Virus record (IMG/VR): IMGVR_UViG_3300029448_000257
Span: 1 to 30,194 of that record
Direction: 5' to 3' (one strand)
Length of the DNA: 30,194 nucleotides
Origin: a virus
Under the pieces are notes generated by a model, which was not told where the DNA came from, searched no databases, and saw only the letters and a list, made by a program, of their open reading frames with translations. Below are positions 15,366 through 23,831 of the stretch, in pieces. The position numbers were made by a program, and so were the translations under genes. Each line of letters starts with the position of its first letter. Position 1 is the stretch's first letter.

Positions 15366-16580
15366 TTAGTAGTTTACAGGATTCTCAACTATATCTTCAT
15401 CATCTTCATAGTCATTATCACTAGATAGATTCTGAATATCTTCACCAGCGTCTATCTTAGTGTATAAGTCTATGAATGAATCCTTAGTATCATCATCAAA
15501 TCTTGATACACACAACTCAATTGATTTCATTTTATCTTTGAAGATTGAGTGTGCCTTAACAATGTGGTCAAGTCTTCTAGTAGAAATGATTTCATCAACT
15601 CCACCATCATAGAATGTTTTTCTAATAACTTCTGCCCAAACTGTTAAGTTTTCTGCAAACTTTTCATCCATGTTACCATACTTAGTCATACTACCGAGAA
15701 TAATTTTTTTCTCAACACTAGAACTAGGATATGGTTGTTCAATTGTAACAGCGAATCTTTCTAAGAACGCCTCGTTAAGAACATTAGTACCAACAAATCT
15801 GCCGTCATCAGAACCTTGACCTTTAGTGTTTGCAGTTGCAATCACATTGAAACCTGGCTTTGGTGTAACCCACTTGTTAATCTTTTTAAGGAAAACACCT
15901 TTACCTTCTAGAACAGGTTGTAATGCAAGTAACTTGTTAGAACCTAAATCACATTCGTCTAACAATAAAGTACAACCTCTTTCCATTGCCTGAATAACAG
16001 GACCTGGCACAAACTTAGTTTCACCATTAATCAATCTGAAACCACCTAGTAAATCATCTTCATCTGTTTCAATGGTAATGTTTACTCTAATCAATTCTCT
16101 TTTTAATTGAGCGTGTAATTCTTCAACCATTAATGTTTTACCATTTCCAGATAACCCTGTAATAAAAACAGGATAAAACATTTTAGATTGAATTACTTTT
16201 TTGATTGTAGGACAATGACCCCACGAAACAAATCCCTCAAAATGACTAGGAATTAAATTTTGTGTTTCAGTATTTGCCATAAGATTGACTACTGCCTCTT
16301 TTGGTTCATTATCTGTCTTAACAGTTTTTGTTACTACAGTTTTTTTAGTCTTAGCGACTTTAGTAGTTTTTGTAGAACCACTATTTGGTAATTGATATTT
16401 ACCATAACCAACTTTTTCAAAACCACTCTGACCTAAAAATCTTGTCATCGCCCCTGCCGAAGCAACAGGTTCTAACACACCTTTAGAATCTAAGCAGTTT
16501 ATGATTTCTTTTCTGGTAAGAATGGCGTCTTTACCAAACTCCTCAGAAAGAATCATAATTAACTCATTTTTTGTTTCCAT
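15366..16580 (-). CDS. cobS: CobS-like (MoxR-type) AAA+ ATPase
   Basis: A 404-residue AAA+ ATPase of the type annotated CobS in T4-like cyanophages. Walker A GLSGNGKT is at 142-149, Walker B LLLDE at 205-209, and the sensor-1 stretch NVIATANTKGQGSDDGRF follows, all as in the MoxR/CobS group. Residues 1-65 form a small helical domain (LTRKEIINCLDSKGV, MTRFLGQSGF) like a winged helix, then a Lys/Thr-rich linker. True CobS inserts cobalt in B12 synthesis together with CobN and CobT. No CobN is here, and the partner next door carries protease-like and VWA features, so a MoxR-VWA remodelling machine is at least as likely. GAGG precedes the ATG. It has its own promoter and terminator. The C-terminus is acidic. 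Confidence 0.9.
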   Translation of the reverse strand: METKNELIMILSEEFGKDAILTRKEIINCLDSKGVLEPVASAGAMTRFLGQSGFEKVGYGKYQLPNSGSTKTTKVAKTKKTVVTKTVKTDNEPKEAVVNLMANTETQNLIPSHFEGFVSWGHCPTIKKVIQSKMFYPVFITGLSGNGKTLMVEELHAQLKRELIRVNITIETDEDDLLGGFRLINGETKFVPGPVIQAMERGCTLLLDECDLGSNKLLALQPVLEGKGVFLKKINKWVTPKPGFNVIATANTKGQGSDDGRFVGTNVLNEAFLERFAVTIEQPYPSSSVEKKIILGSMTKYGNMDEKFAENLTVWAEVIRKTFYDGGVDEIISTRRLDHIVKAHSIFKDKMKSIELCVSRFDDDTKDSFIDLYTKIDAGEDIQNLSSDNDYEDDEDIVENPVNY

Positions 16581-16614
16581 ATTGATACCTCACATATCTC
16601 ATAATTTATTACCC

Positions 16615-16644
16615 ATTATAACAGCCCCAAACATCTTTTGTCAA
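16615..16644 (-). promoter_or_regulatory. Sigma-70 promoter of the CobS-like gene
   Basis: Minus-strand TTGACA (16644-16639), 18-bp spacer, TATAAT (16620-16615). The spacer is nearly the same as in the CobT promoter (19041-19070): 26 of 30 positions agree. Confidence 0.88.
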
Positions 16645-16660
16645 CTATTATTTTATAAAT

Positions 16661-16690
16661 AGGAATGATTCTCATTAAGCAATCATTCCT
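16661..16690 (-). terminator. Hairpin spanning the CobT stop codon
   Basis: A perfect 10-bp inverted repeat, AGGAATGATT and AATCATTCCT, with a 10-base loop that contains the TAA stop of the CobT-like gene. It is followed by AT-rich sequence without a clean T-run. It may be a weak terminator or protect the 3' end of the mRNA. Confidence 0.55.
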
Positions 16691-19014
16691 ATGAATTTAT
16701 TGAGCAATGGTCTTTGGTTTTTTCTACCAGAAGTCATTTTTCCAAATGCTCTTTTTAATTCACCTTTCTTTGCACCGACTTGAACATCTGATAAATCCTC
16801 TGTAGATGTATCAAGTTTAACACCACCTGGCAGAACATACATCTCAGTCCAAGCTTGGTTAGTAACTACTGCAACATTTTTTGTTCTCAATTCTTTTTGT
16901 ATCTTTTTAATTTTTTCGTGGTCATTCCAATTAATATCAAAAATTGCTTCAATATCTGCTTTTGGAATAGTTCCTTTTCTATTTTTACCAGCAATAAAAA
17001 AGTTTACTACATTCATTCCTGGCACTCTATTCTTTAAAAATTCTATCAGTACAGGTGTTTGTGTACTATAAAGAAACTTCTTACTCCTACTGTATTCACC
17101 TTTTTTATTTTCACCTTGCCAAACTTTTTTAGTAACAGGGTCTGTAAGTTTTGTTATAACACTATCGTCATAACCAAAATCTTTATACATATCTTCTCTT
17201 TGAACTCCTTCTTCAATTAAATCACCATACATATCTTTATGTTGTTTTCTAAAAGTATATTTGTCGTTTAGTGAGTTACTATATCCATCTGTTAAAAATA
17301 CTGTATGAACTTTTTGTAATCCATTATCTTTTTTAAATTTTGGCATTATATCCATAGCAGCAATAATAGAATGATTCAATGGTGTACTATTTAATGAATA
17401 ATTTTCTTGTGGATATATTTCTGTTCCAACTTTTTCTCTTTCTTCCCAACTGTATCTTCTATTATAACTATCATAGTAATTAGCGATTAAATATAGATTA
17501 TTTAATCCATTAATCATTTCTTTTTTGTTTGCCCTACTTGATAACATATTAATTAATGTTAATTCATTTATTATTATGTCATTATGTTTTCTATCTTGTA
17601 TGAATAAGTTTTTGTTGGTATCATCTCTCCTACCATATCCATTTGTAAATCCATAAACTTCAAAAGGAATATTTACTCTCTCACAAAACCAAACTAAATT
17701 TAAAGCTTGTTTGATTGTGTTCTTAAAGTTATCTGACATAGAACCACTCCAATCTATAAACATAACTAAACCATGATTTGTAGCACTAGGTTCAACATTC
17801 ATTTTTAAGAATATGTCTTCATTGTAAGCATAACTATGTAGTTTATCCATATTTAAACTACCTGTTTTTGATACTGTACTTCTTTTGTATAAGTCAGCTG
17901 ACTTTTTCATTTCAAATTCTTTTACCATATATGATATGGTTGCTTTTTGGTCATTCTTATATTTAGCAAGGTCTTTTTTATTCCACTCAATATGCTTTGC
18001 ATAATCTGGGGAAAGTTTTGCTTTTTTAAGATAATGTTCATTTAATTCAGCATTGATTTCTTTATAATCTACAATAGCATTTTTTAAATTAACTTTTGGA
18101 ATATTAAGATAATTAATCCCTGTAGCATTTTTATCTACTGCCTCATATTGTTTTTTCTGATAGTTATTATCAGTTGTAGCTTGAATACTTTCATCATCAT
18201 TACCCTCAGCACCTTTAGAGAAACCTTTTTGTTCTGTTTCTTCTGTAGGTTTTTTATCTGCTTCTACTTGTTCAGATGATGTGTTATTACCTTTTGGTGT
18301 TTCATCTTCTTTTTCTTCTACATCTATTTCAATGTCAGCAGATTTTTGTTCTGTATTATCTTCTTTATTATCATCTTCTGTTTTTTCATCTGATGGCATA
18401 TTAATTTGTACTACAAATTCTTCGTCTGATTCATTTTCTTTTTCTGAATCTTTCATATAATCTTGCATTTCAACAGCAAGATTTACAACATCATCTGATG
18501 TTTTTGTTTGATTAGCTTTTTTAACCCACTCTAATTCATCATCATCAAAAGGTACATTCGGTACATTTTTGTAATGCATATTAATTCTATCTATTAGATT
18601 AAGTTTTGATAAGTCTTTGTCTTTAACACCAAAGAAATCTTTTGAGATTAACTCTTTATATGCTTTCTTAAATACTTTTCTAGAACCTAGATATTTGTCT
18701 TGAATCATTTTCTCAATTCTAACATCTTCTAAAACATTTAAGAAAGAATGTGATACTTTTTTTTCTTTACCTTTTTCCATTAAATCCATAGGTGTATATA
18801 AAGCGTGCCCAACTTCGTGAAGCGACATCATATCCATAACATCTTCTGATTTGTCTTTCCATATTGGTAAAGTAACTTCTCTTGTTTCAACATTGAAACT
18901 AGCAGTAGGAACACTTTGATAAGATACAGTAACATCTTCCTCAGCCAATAATTTGACTAAAGTAGATTTATCTTTCATAGTTTCTAATTTAATATTATTT
19001 GAATGTCTTCTCAT
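16675..19014 (-). CDS. cobT: CobT-like protein: HExxH metallopeptidase-like region plus VWA domain
   Basis: A 779-residue protein annotated CobT-like by analogy. Near the N-terminus it has LHEVGHALYT, an HExxH zinc motif at about 66-70, followed by LNVLEDVRIEKM (about 92-103), where such families place a third ligand. A long acidic low-complexity linker covers about 190-285. The C-terminal half is a von Willebrand A domain with MIDAS motif DWSGSMS (about 421-427) and FLTDGYSNS. VWA proteins of this class pair with a MoxR/CobS AAA+ ATPase, which is the next gene. The frame also opens at ATG 19026, but AGAGGG just before the ATG at 19014 favours the latter. It has its own sigma-70 promoter. Confidence 0.88.
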   Translation of the reverse strand: MRRHSNNIKLETMKDKSTLVKLLAEEDVTVSYQSVPTASFNVETREVTLPIWKDKSEDVMDMMSLHEVGHALYTPMDLMEKGKEKKVSHSFLNVLEDVRIEKMIQDKYLGSRKVFKKAYKELISKDFFGVKDKDLSKLNLIDRINMHYKNVPNVPFDDDELEWVKKANQTKTSDDVVNLAVEMQDYMKDSEKENESDEEFVVQINMPSDEKTEDDNKEDNTEQKSADIEIDVEEKEDETPKGNNTSSEQVEADKKPTEETEQKGFSKGAEGNDDESIQATTDNNYQKKQYEAVDKNATGINYLNIPKVNLKNAIVDYKEINAELNEHYLKKAKLSPDYAKHIEWNKKDLAKYKNDQKATISYMVKEFEMKKSADLYKRSTVSKTGSLNMDKLHSYAYNEDIFLKMNVEPSATNHGLVMFIDWSGSMSDNFKNTIKQALNLVWFCERVNIPFEVYGFTNGYGRRDDTNKNLFIQDRKHNDIIINELTLINMLSSRANKKEMINGLNNLYLIANYYDSYNRRYSWEEREKVGTEIYPQENYSLNSTPLNHSIIAAMDIMPKFKKDNGLQKVHTVFLTDGYSNSLNDKYTFRKQHKDMYGDLIEEGVQREDMYKDFGYDDSVITKLTDPVTKKVWQGENKKGEYSRSKKFLYSTQTPVLIEFLKNRVPGMNVVNFFIAGKNRKGTIPKADIEAIFDINWNDHEKIKKIQKELRTKNVAVVTNQAWTEMYVLPGGVKLDTSTEDLSDVQVGAKKGELKRAFGKMTSGRKNQRPLLNKFIGMIA

Positions 19015-19040
19015 AATCCCTCTCATTTGATTATGTAACC

Positions 19041-19070
19041 ATTATACAGGCCCCATACATCTTTTGTCAA
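19041..19070 (-). promoter_or_regulatory. Sigma-70 promoter of the CobT-like gene
   Basis: Minus-strand TTGACA (19070-19065), 18-bp spacer, TATAAT (19046-19041). The spacer is nearly identical to the CobS promoter, including the core GGGGC. Leader to 19014 is about 20 bases. Confidence 0.88.
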
Positions 19071-19102
19071 GTGTATAACCTGTTGATTTAATTAAGAAAA
19101 GT

Positions 19103-19122
19103 AAATTAGTTTGGACTAATTT
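19103..19122 (-). terminator. Hairpin spanning the deformylase stop codon
   Basis: An 8-bp perfect stem AAATTAGT/ACTAATTT with a CCAA loop on the minus strand contains the end of the deformylase gene. It is AT-rich and followed by ACTTTTC, so it is a weak terminator at best. It closes the gp55-to-deformylase unit just before the CobT promoter. Confidence 0.45.
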
Positions 19123-19624
19123 TGAGTTTTTTGACTGTTTTATTGAGTTTTTTCATCGCTCTTTCTATTTTTAACCTAGAAACTTTTTGAGTAAAATCAG
19201 TACCTTGCATATGGTCATACTCATGTTGAAAGATTCTAGATGTTAATCCTTGAAATTCTCTTTCGTGTTTCTCACCTTTTTCATCTTCAAACTCAACCTT
19301 GATTGCAATTGGTCTTTTTACTTTAAGCCACACGCCAGGATAAGTTAAGCAACCTTCATCTATTAATATTTCTTCTTTAGATGTTTCTACTATCTTAGGA
19401 TTAAAACAAGTAAGTATTTTTCTAGTGTTAACATCTTCATACATAATGAAAACTCTTTCTGCAATACCTATTTGATTGGCAGATAAACCAACACCTTGAT
19501 AGTGTTCCATAGAATCTATTAAATCTTGTCTAACCTTTTCTCTATCACAATTATCACTCACAGATTCCATAGTTGTTCGTAATAGTATATTGTTTGGTTC
19601 TAATAATTTTGATACTTCACTCAT
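19106..19624 (-). CDS. def: Peptide deformylase
   Basis: Removes the N-formyl group from new proteins. All three catalytic motifs are present: GVGLSANQ (44-51), EGCLTYPG (90-97, metal ligand C92) and QHEYDH (133-138, ligands H134 and H138 with catalytic E135). Length 172 is near the bacterial norm (about 168), and it keeps a C-terminal basic helix that many cyanophage deformylases lack. Marine phages are known to carry active deformylases. It overlaps the membrane protein gene by 8 bases and is the last gene of the gp55 unit. Confidence 0.95.
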   Translation of the reverse strand: MSEVSKLLEPNNILLRTTMESVSDNCDREKVRQDLIDSMEHYQGVGLSANQIGIAERVFIMYEDVNTRKILTCFNPKIVETSKEEILIDEGCLTYPGVWLKVKRPIAIKVEFEDEKGEKHEREFQGLTSRIFQHEYDHMQGTDFTQKVSRLKIERAMKKLNKTVKKLKISPN

Positions 19625-19895
19625 TTGTGTAATCTTTTACTCCTAGATTTTCTTCTTTCCATTTTTGTTTTATACTTTCACTTTTAGATTCAGACTTATA
19701 CTTAAATACATACTTTGACCATAAGTAACTTCTTAAAATACCTATGACTGTAAATATTAATGCTAAATGTATCATTTCAGATACATCAATGTATATATCA
19801 AAAAAAGGGAAAACAATGTACTGTATAAGAATGGATAATAAAAATCCACTTCCAATGTCTAATGTTCTATGTATTAAATGTTTTATGTTTGTCAT
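19617..19895 (-). CDS. Small membrane protein, DUF7220-like
   Basis: A 92-residue protein with two hydrophobic segments (SGFLLSILIQYIVFPFF, about 16-32, and IHLALIFTVIGILRSYLW, about 42-59) and a charged C-terminal tail rich in Lys, Ser and Glu. The layout TLDIGSGF...QYIVFP...FTVxxxxRSYLWxKxVF resembles a small phage membrane family that I recall as DUF7220; function unknown. Two membrane helices and a charged tail would also fit a holin-like protein, but there is no lysis neighbour. GGAG precedes the ATG, and the start overlaps the methyltransferase end by 4 bases. Confidence 0.75.
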   Translation of the reverse strand: MTNIKHLIHRTLDIGSGFLLSILIQYIVFPFFDIYIDVSEMIHLALIFTVIGILRSYLWSKYVFKYKSESKSESIKQKWKEENLGVKDYTNE

Positions 19896-21058
19896 TCCAT
19901 AAACTCCTGTAATGTTGATTTTATTTCTACTGATTCTATTCTTGCCTCTGCAATTTTAAAATATTCTTTTTCTTTTTCAATACCAATAAAATCAAAACCC
20001 TCATCTTTAGCAGCCATACCTGTAGAACCACTACCCATAAACATATCAAGAATTATACCACCTTTTGGTGTAACCATTCTACATAGATACTGCATTAATT
20101 TTTGTGGTTTAACTGTTGGGTGTATATTCTTACTCGGTGCTTTTTCACTACCAAACTTTCCTGAAGCAGCGTTCACATCATCTTCATACCATGTATTATT
20201 TGATGTCCCACCACCACCTTTTGTTTTTTCAATTTTAAAATTATCTAGTCCTTTATTTCTTTCTGCCTTTGATACTTTTGGACAATAGAAATATCTAGAC
20301 CATTCTGTATCTAATCCATCATGCATTACATTTGCTGGAAATCTACCTTTAGGGTCTGCATCTGCGTATTGAGTTCCCTCTGCTTTCATACCAGAGTTGC
20401 CATCAGTCCAAACTCCACTTTCATTTCTAGGTTTACGAACCACCTTTTTTCTTTTTGCATTTTCTGTTTGACCAAAACTTAATTTATCAATACCAATTGC
20501 TTCTTTTGATTGTCTACCAATATCTTTAAAGTCTGGATTAGTATCTGGATACTTTGCATCATTACCTTCTATTCTACACTCATCAATATTGATTGCACCT
20601 GTTCCATGTTTTAAAACATTATCTACAATAGACTTTTCTGATAATGGTTTTCTTGCCATAACAATTGGTTCGTGTGCTGGTTTGAGTGCAGTTCCCCAAC
20701 CTTCCCATTCAGAATTACCTAATTTTTTATCAAATGCTTTACCAACATTCATACTTTTTGGAAACCCACTTCCATACAGCCACATCATCTGGTCACGAAT
20801 CTCAAAACCAACATCTTCAATTGCAACTGCCATTCTATGATAATTTCTTGATGCAGAAAAAGCAAGTAGATGACCGCCTGGCTTTAAAAGTTTATATGCA
20901 AGTTCCCATGTTTCTTTTTGAAAAGCAATTCCTGTTGAATCCCAACTCCTACCCATAAACCCAAGTTCATATGGGGGGTCAGTAACAACTGAATCTACTT
21001 GCACTCCATCATCAATTAACTTCTGCATTTCTTCAATGCAATCACCATTTAAAATCAT
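19892..21058 (-). CDS. Orphan DNA methyltransferase, beta-class amino-methylase
   Basis: An S-adenosylmethionine-dependent DNA methyltransferase of 388 residues. Catalytic motif IV DPPY is at 27-30 and the cofactor motif DMFMGSGSTG at about 338-347. Catalytic motif first and cofactor motif last is the beta-class order of N6-adenine and N4-cytosine enzymes (CcrM/HinfI-like); DPPY most often means N6-adenine. The long middle part (about 100-300) is the likely target recognition region and has low-complexity Lys/Asn patches. No restriction nuclease lies nearby, so it probably protects or marks phage DNA, or regulates. It overlaps gp46 by 4 bases (ATGA) and is co-transcribed with the gp46/gp47 nuclease. 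Confidence 0.92.
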   Translation of the reverse strand: MILNGDCIEEMQKLIDDGVQVDSVVTDPPYELGFMGRSWDSTGIAFQKETWELAYKLLKPGGHLLAFSASRNYHRMAVAIEDVGFEIRDQMMWLYGSGFPKSMNVGKAFDKKLGNSEWEGWGTALKPAHEPIVMARKPLSEKSIVDNVLKHGTGAINIDECRIEGNDAKYPDTNPDFKDIGRQSKEAIGIDKLSFGQTENAKRKKVVRKPRNESGVWTDGNSGMKAEGTQYADADPKGRFPANVMHDGLDTEWSRYFYCPKVSKAERNKGLDNFKIEKTKGGGGTSNNTWYEDDVNAASGKFGSEKAPSKNIHPTVKPQKLMQYLCRMVTPKGGIILDMFMGSGSTGMAAKDEGFDFIGIEKEKEYFKIAEARIESVEIKSTLQEFME

Positions 21059-22767
21059 ACTACTACCATTTTACTAAAGTTTTTATTCTTCTCAAATTTA
21101 AGTGTGTGTTTAAATTTATCAACTAACACATCTTGTTTATGACTAATTACAAATACATTCTCACCCTCAAGTGTATTCAGTATTTTGAGAAACTCATCTG
21201 TTCCAGCACTATCTAATGAACTATCAAATATTTCATCTAGTATTAATAGATTCGTATTGGTGCTGTTTTTCATTTTAGCAATCGCTCTCCATGTAAAGAG
21301 TAATGCTAAATCTATTCTCATTTTTTCACCCTCACTAAATGAGGCATAATTAAAGTTATCACGAAATCTTGACTTGATTGTTTCGTCAAAGTTTTCATCT
21401 AAACTAAAGTTTACATAGAACTCCATAGATGCTAGATACTTATTAATCAACTGATTCATAATAGGTAGATACTGTTTAATAATTTTAGTCTTAATACCTG
21501 TATCTTGTAACATAGCTTTAGATGCTTCTTTGTAAACCTTTTCTTCTTTTAAATCTTTTCTATTCTTTTCTATACCCTCAAATTCTTCTTGAAGTATTTT
21601 TAGTTGTTCTTCGTCAGAATTATCAATCGTGCTTTTTTCTAAGTCTTTAATTTCTTCTGATAACTTTACTTGATACTTTTCTAACTCCTGTATAGATGTA
21701 TTTAAACTTGCTATCTGTATTGAGTTATCTTGTATTTCATTTGTAACTTTAGATATTTCATTTAATCTTACTTTTGTTTTATTCAATTCATCTTCCATTT
21801 TAGTAAGACCATCTACAATTTCTTTCTTTTCTGTTTCTTTAGTAGATATCATTTGTGATTTAAATTCTGTATCAATGTGTTGTTCACAAGCAGGACAATC
21901 TTCATTCTCTGATAAGAACTTAATCATTCTATCTTTTTCTTTTTGTTTTTCTGTAAGTGTAGAACGCAAGTCTTTTAGTTTTACATCTTTTGATTCTATT
22001 TTAATCTGGTCTTCAACTGAGGTAAACAATCCCTTTTGATTTTCTTCTAGTAATTTTTTATTGTTTACTTTCTTATCTAATTCTATTGAATTATTATCAT
22101 AGTTATTTTGTTTTTCTTTAATAATAATGTCGGCATTGTTTTTAATATTCTCAATATGTGTAGACTGCATACTTATTTTTTCACTACATAACTTATGATT
22201 GTATTCTACCTCTTGTAATTCAGTAACTAAATCTTTCAATCTTTGTTTAAGTAATACATTCATGGTAGAGAATATCTTAATGTCTAATAAGTCTTCAACT
22301 ACTTCTCTCCTAAATCTAGCTTTCAATTGCATGAATGGTATAAATGTAGAACTACCTAAGATTACTACTTGAGTAAATGAACGATAGTTTAATTTAAGTA
22401 TTTGTTGTTCTAATATCTTTTGATAGTCACGATTGTTTGCTTCTTGATTTAACATCTTATCATTTTGCCAGATTTCAAACTTATTTGGTTTAATACTACG
22501 AACAACTTTATAATTACGACTTGCAATACTAAACTCAATCTCTACTACAGTTTCCATAGCATTGACTGTATTAATTAATTGAGATTTACTGATTGTTCTA
22601 AATGGTTTACCAAACAATGCAAAACATAATGCATCAAGCACAGTAGATTTACCAGCACCATTCTCACCTATGATAAGTGTAGTTTCATTACGATTTAAAT
22701 CTATTTCTGTAAATTGGTTTCCTGTAGAAAGAAAATTCTTCCAACGAACCTTTTCAAATATTATCAT
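21055..22767 (-). CDS. gp46: gp46, SbcC/Rad50-like recombination ATPase
   Basis: The ATPase subunit of the gp46/gp47 end-resection nuclease, which also helps degrade host DNA. Walker A GENGAGKS at 34-41, a long coiled coil with the zinc hook CPAC at 291-294, the ABC signature SFSEGE at about 476-481, and Walker B LLILDE at 507-512 are all intact. Length 570 is close to T4 gp46 (560). It overlaps gp47 by an ATGA junction. Confidence 0.96.
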   Translation of the reverse strand: MIIFEKVRWKNFLSTGNQFTEIDLNRNETTLIIGENGAGKSTVLDALCFALFGKPFRTISKSQLINTVNAMETVVEIEFSIASRNYKVVRSIKPNKFEIWQNDKMLNQEANNRDYQKILEQQILKLNYRSFTQVVILGSSTFIPFMQLKARFRREVVEDLLDIKIFSTMNVLLKQRLKDLVTELQEVEYNHKLCSEKISMQSTHIENIKNNADIIIKEKQNNYDNNSIELDKKVNNKKLLEENQKGLFTSVEDQIKIESKDVKLKDLRSTLTEKQKEKDRMIKFLSENEDCPACEQHIDTEFKSQMISTKETEKKEIVDGLTKMEDELNKTKVRLNEISKVTNEIQDNSIQIASLNTSIQELEKYQVKLSEEIKDLEKSTIDNSDEEQLKILQEEFEGIEKNRKDLKEEKVYKEASKAMLQDTGIKTKIIKQYLPIMNQLINKYLASMEFYVNFSLDENFDETIKSRFRDNFNYASFSEGEKMRIDLALLFTWRAIAKMKNSTNTNLLILDEIFDSSLDSAGTDEFLKILNTLEGENVFVISHKQDVLVDKFKHTLKFEKNKNFSKMVVV

Positions 22768-23831
22768 TCTAAGTCTAAGTCTTGTGCCTCTGTATATAAA
22801 GATTTCATTTGATTCTTTAATCTATCTTTACTTAAATCAATAGATAAGTCATCAATGTATTTGTTCAATAGTGTTACTGTGTCTTCTGTGTTCTCTACAA
22901 TATCATCTGATACTGAACTTGCATCTAAGTCTGAAAAGTCTTCAACAATTTTTATATCGTATGCATCTGCTGAATACATTTTATCTAAGAATTGGTCAAA
23001 CTGATACAGGTCTTTTTTATTAACCACAATAAGTTTAACATACTTGTTCGCATATTTTGATGTATCATGTTCTAAATAATTTTCTTTGGTATCATCATAA
23101 TATATTTTTTCGTATATACTATATGGATTAACTATTCTTTCTAACTCTCTGGTTTCTGTATCATAGATATGAAAACCTTTTGGGTCTTGCCAGTCATTCC
23201 AATATATTTCATATGGTGTGCCTAGATAATATATCTGACCATCATCTGACTTGTGATGAAAATGTCCACTCATAACTGTATCAAACTTTCTAAAAAATTC
23301 TTTGTCTTTACCACCTTGTGATATGATAACATTCTTGTTCATTTGAAAACCATTAATTTCTAAATGACCTAAACATATATCAGCTTTAGTTTCATCTATC
23401 ATACCCTCTGCATATAATTCGTTTGATTGGGTAATCCACGGCATTAATAATATAGGTAAACCATCAAAGTCTACTTCTGTTGCATCTTCATAGATGTGAA
23501 TATTATTATGTTTAGTACCTATTAATTCTCTAAGTGAGTTTACATCACTAATGTTTTTGTAGTAGATATCGTGATTACCAACTAACATATGTAAGTCAAT
23601 ACCTAAAGTATTAAATGGTATTATAAATCTTTCTCTAAAATCTTTTGCAGTTCTATATGATACATACTTACGCCTGTCAAAACAATCACCTAAATGTATA
23701 CAGGTTTTAATATTGTTTTGTTGTAGATATGGAAAGAATACACCCTCATAAAATTGATAGAAGTATTCATTAAAATTTAAGTTATCATTTCTTGCACCGA
23801 AATGAGTATCAGTAATAAGTGCTATTTTCAT
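22764..23831 (-). CDS. gp47: gp47, SbcD/Mre11-like nuclease
   Basis: The nuclease partner of gp46. Calcineurin-type metal motifs are complete: DTHFG (8-12), GDCFDRR (48-54), GNHD (85-88), GHLE (155-158) and SGHFHH (188-193). Length 355 compares with 339 in T4. The start overlaps the last base of the gp55 stop, and the end overlaps gp46. It is the second gene after the gp55 promoter, so nuclease and late sigma are made together. Confidence 0.96.
   Translation of the reverse strand: MKIALITDTHFGARNDNLNFNEYFYQFYEGVFFPYLQQNNIKTCIHLGDCFDRRKYVSYRTAKDFRERFIIPFNTLGIDLHMLVGNHDIYYKNISDVNSLRELIGTKHNNIHIYEDATEVDFDGLPILLMPWITQSNELYAEGMIDETKADICLGHLEINGFQMNKNVIISQGGKDKEFFRKFDTVMSGHFHHKSDDGQIYYLGTPYEIYWNDWQDPKGFHIYDTETRELERIVNPYSIYEKIYYDDTKENYLEHDTSKYANKYVKLIVVNKKDLYQFDQFLDKMYSADAYDIKIVEDFSDLDASSVSDDIVENTEDTVTLLNKYIDDLSIDLSKDRLKNQMKSLYTEAQDLDLE

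Noticed and set aside
16654-16661. TATAAATA on the plus strand
   Set aside because: It is an exact late element but points along the plus strand into the end of the minus-strand CobT gene, with no gene to serve. In such AT-rich DNA one chance copy is expected.
15366-19014. Literal cobaltochelatase (vitamin B12) function of the CobS/CobT-like pair
   Set aside because: No CobN or other B12 gene is in the window, and both proteins also fit the broader MoxR-VWA class. The names are kept only as the customary phage labels.
19878-20288. Plus-strand open frame of 136 residues, and other plus-strand frames such as 8446-8814 and 11455-11805
   Set aside because: They lie opposite well-supported genes (methyltransferase, ATP-grasp fusion, gp44), have no ribosome site and translate to Ser/Leu/Ile-rich sequence typical of antisense shadows.
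19892-21058. Restriction-modification system
   Set aside because: Neighbours are gp46 and a small membrane protein; no restriction nuclease or specificity gene is present.
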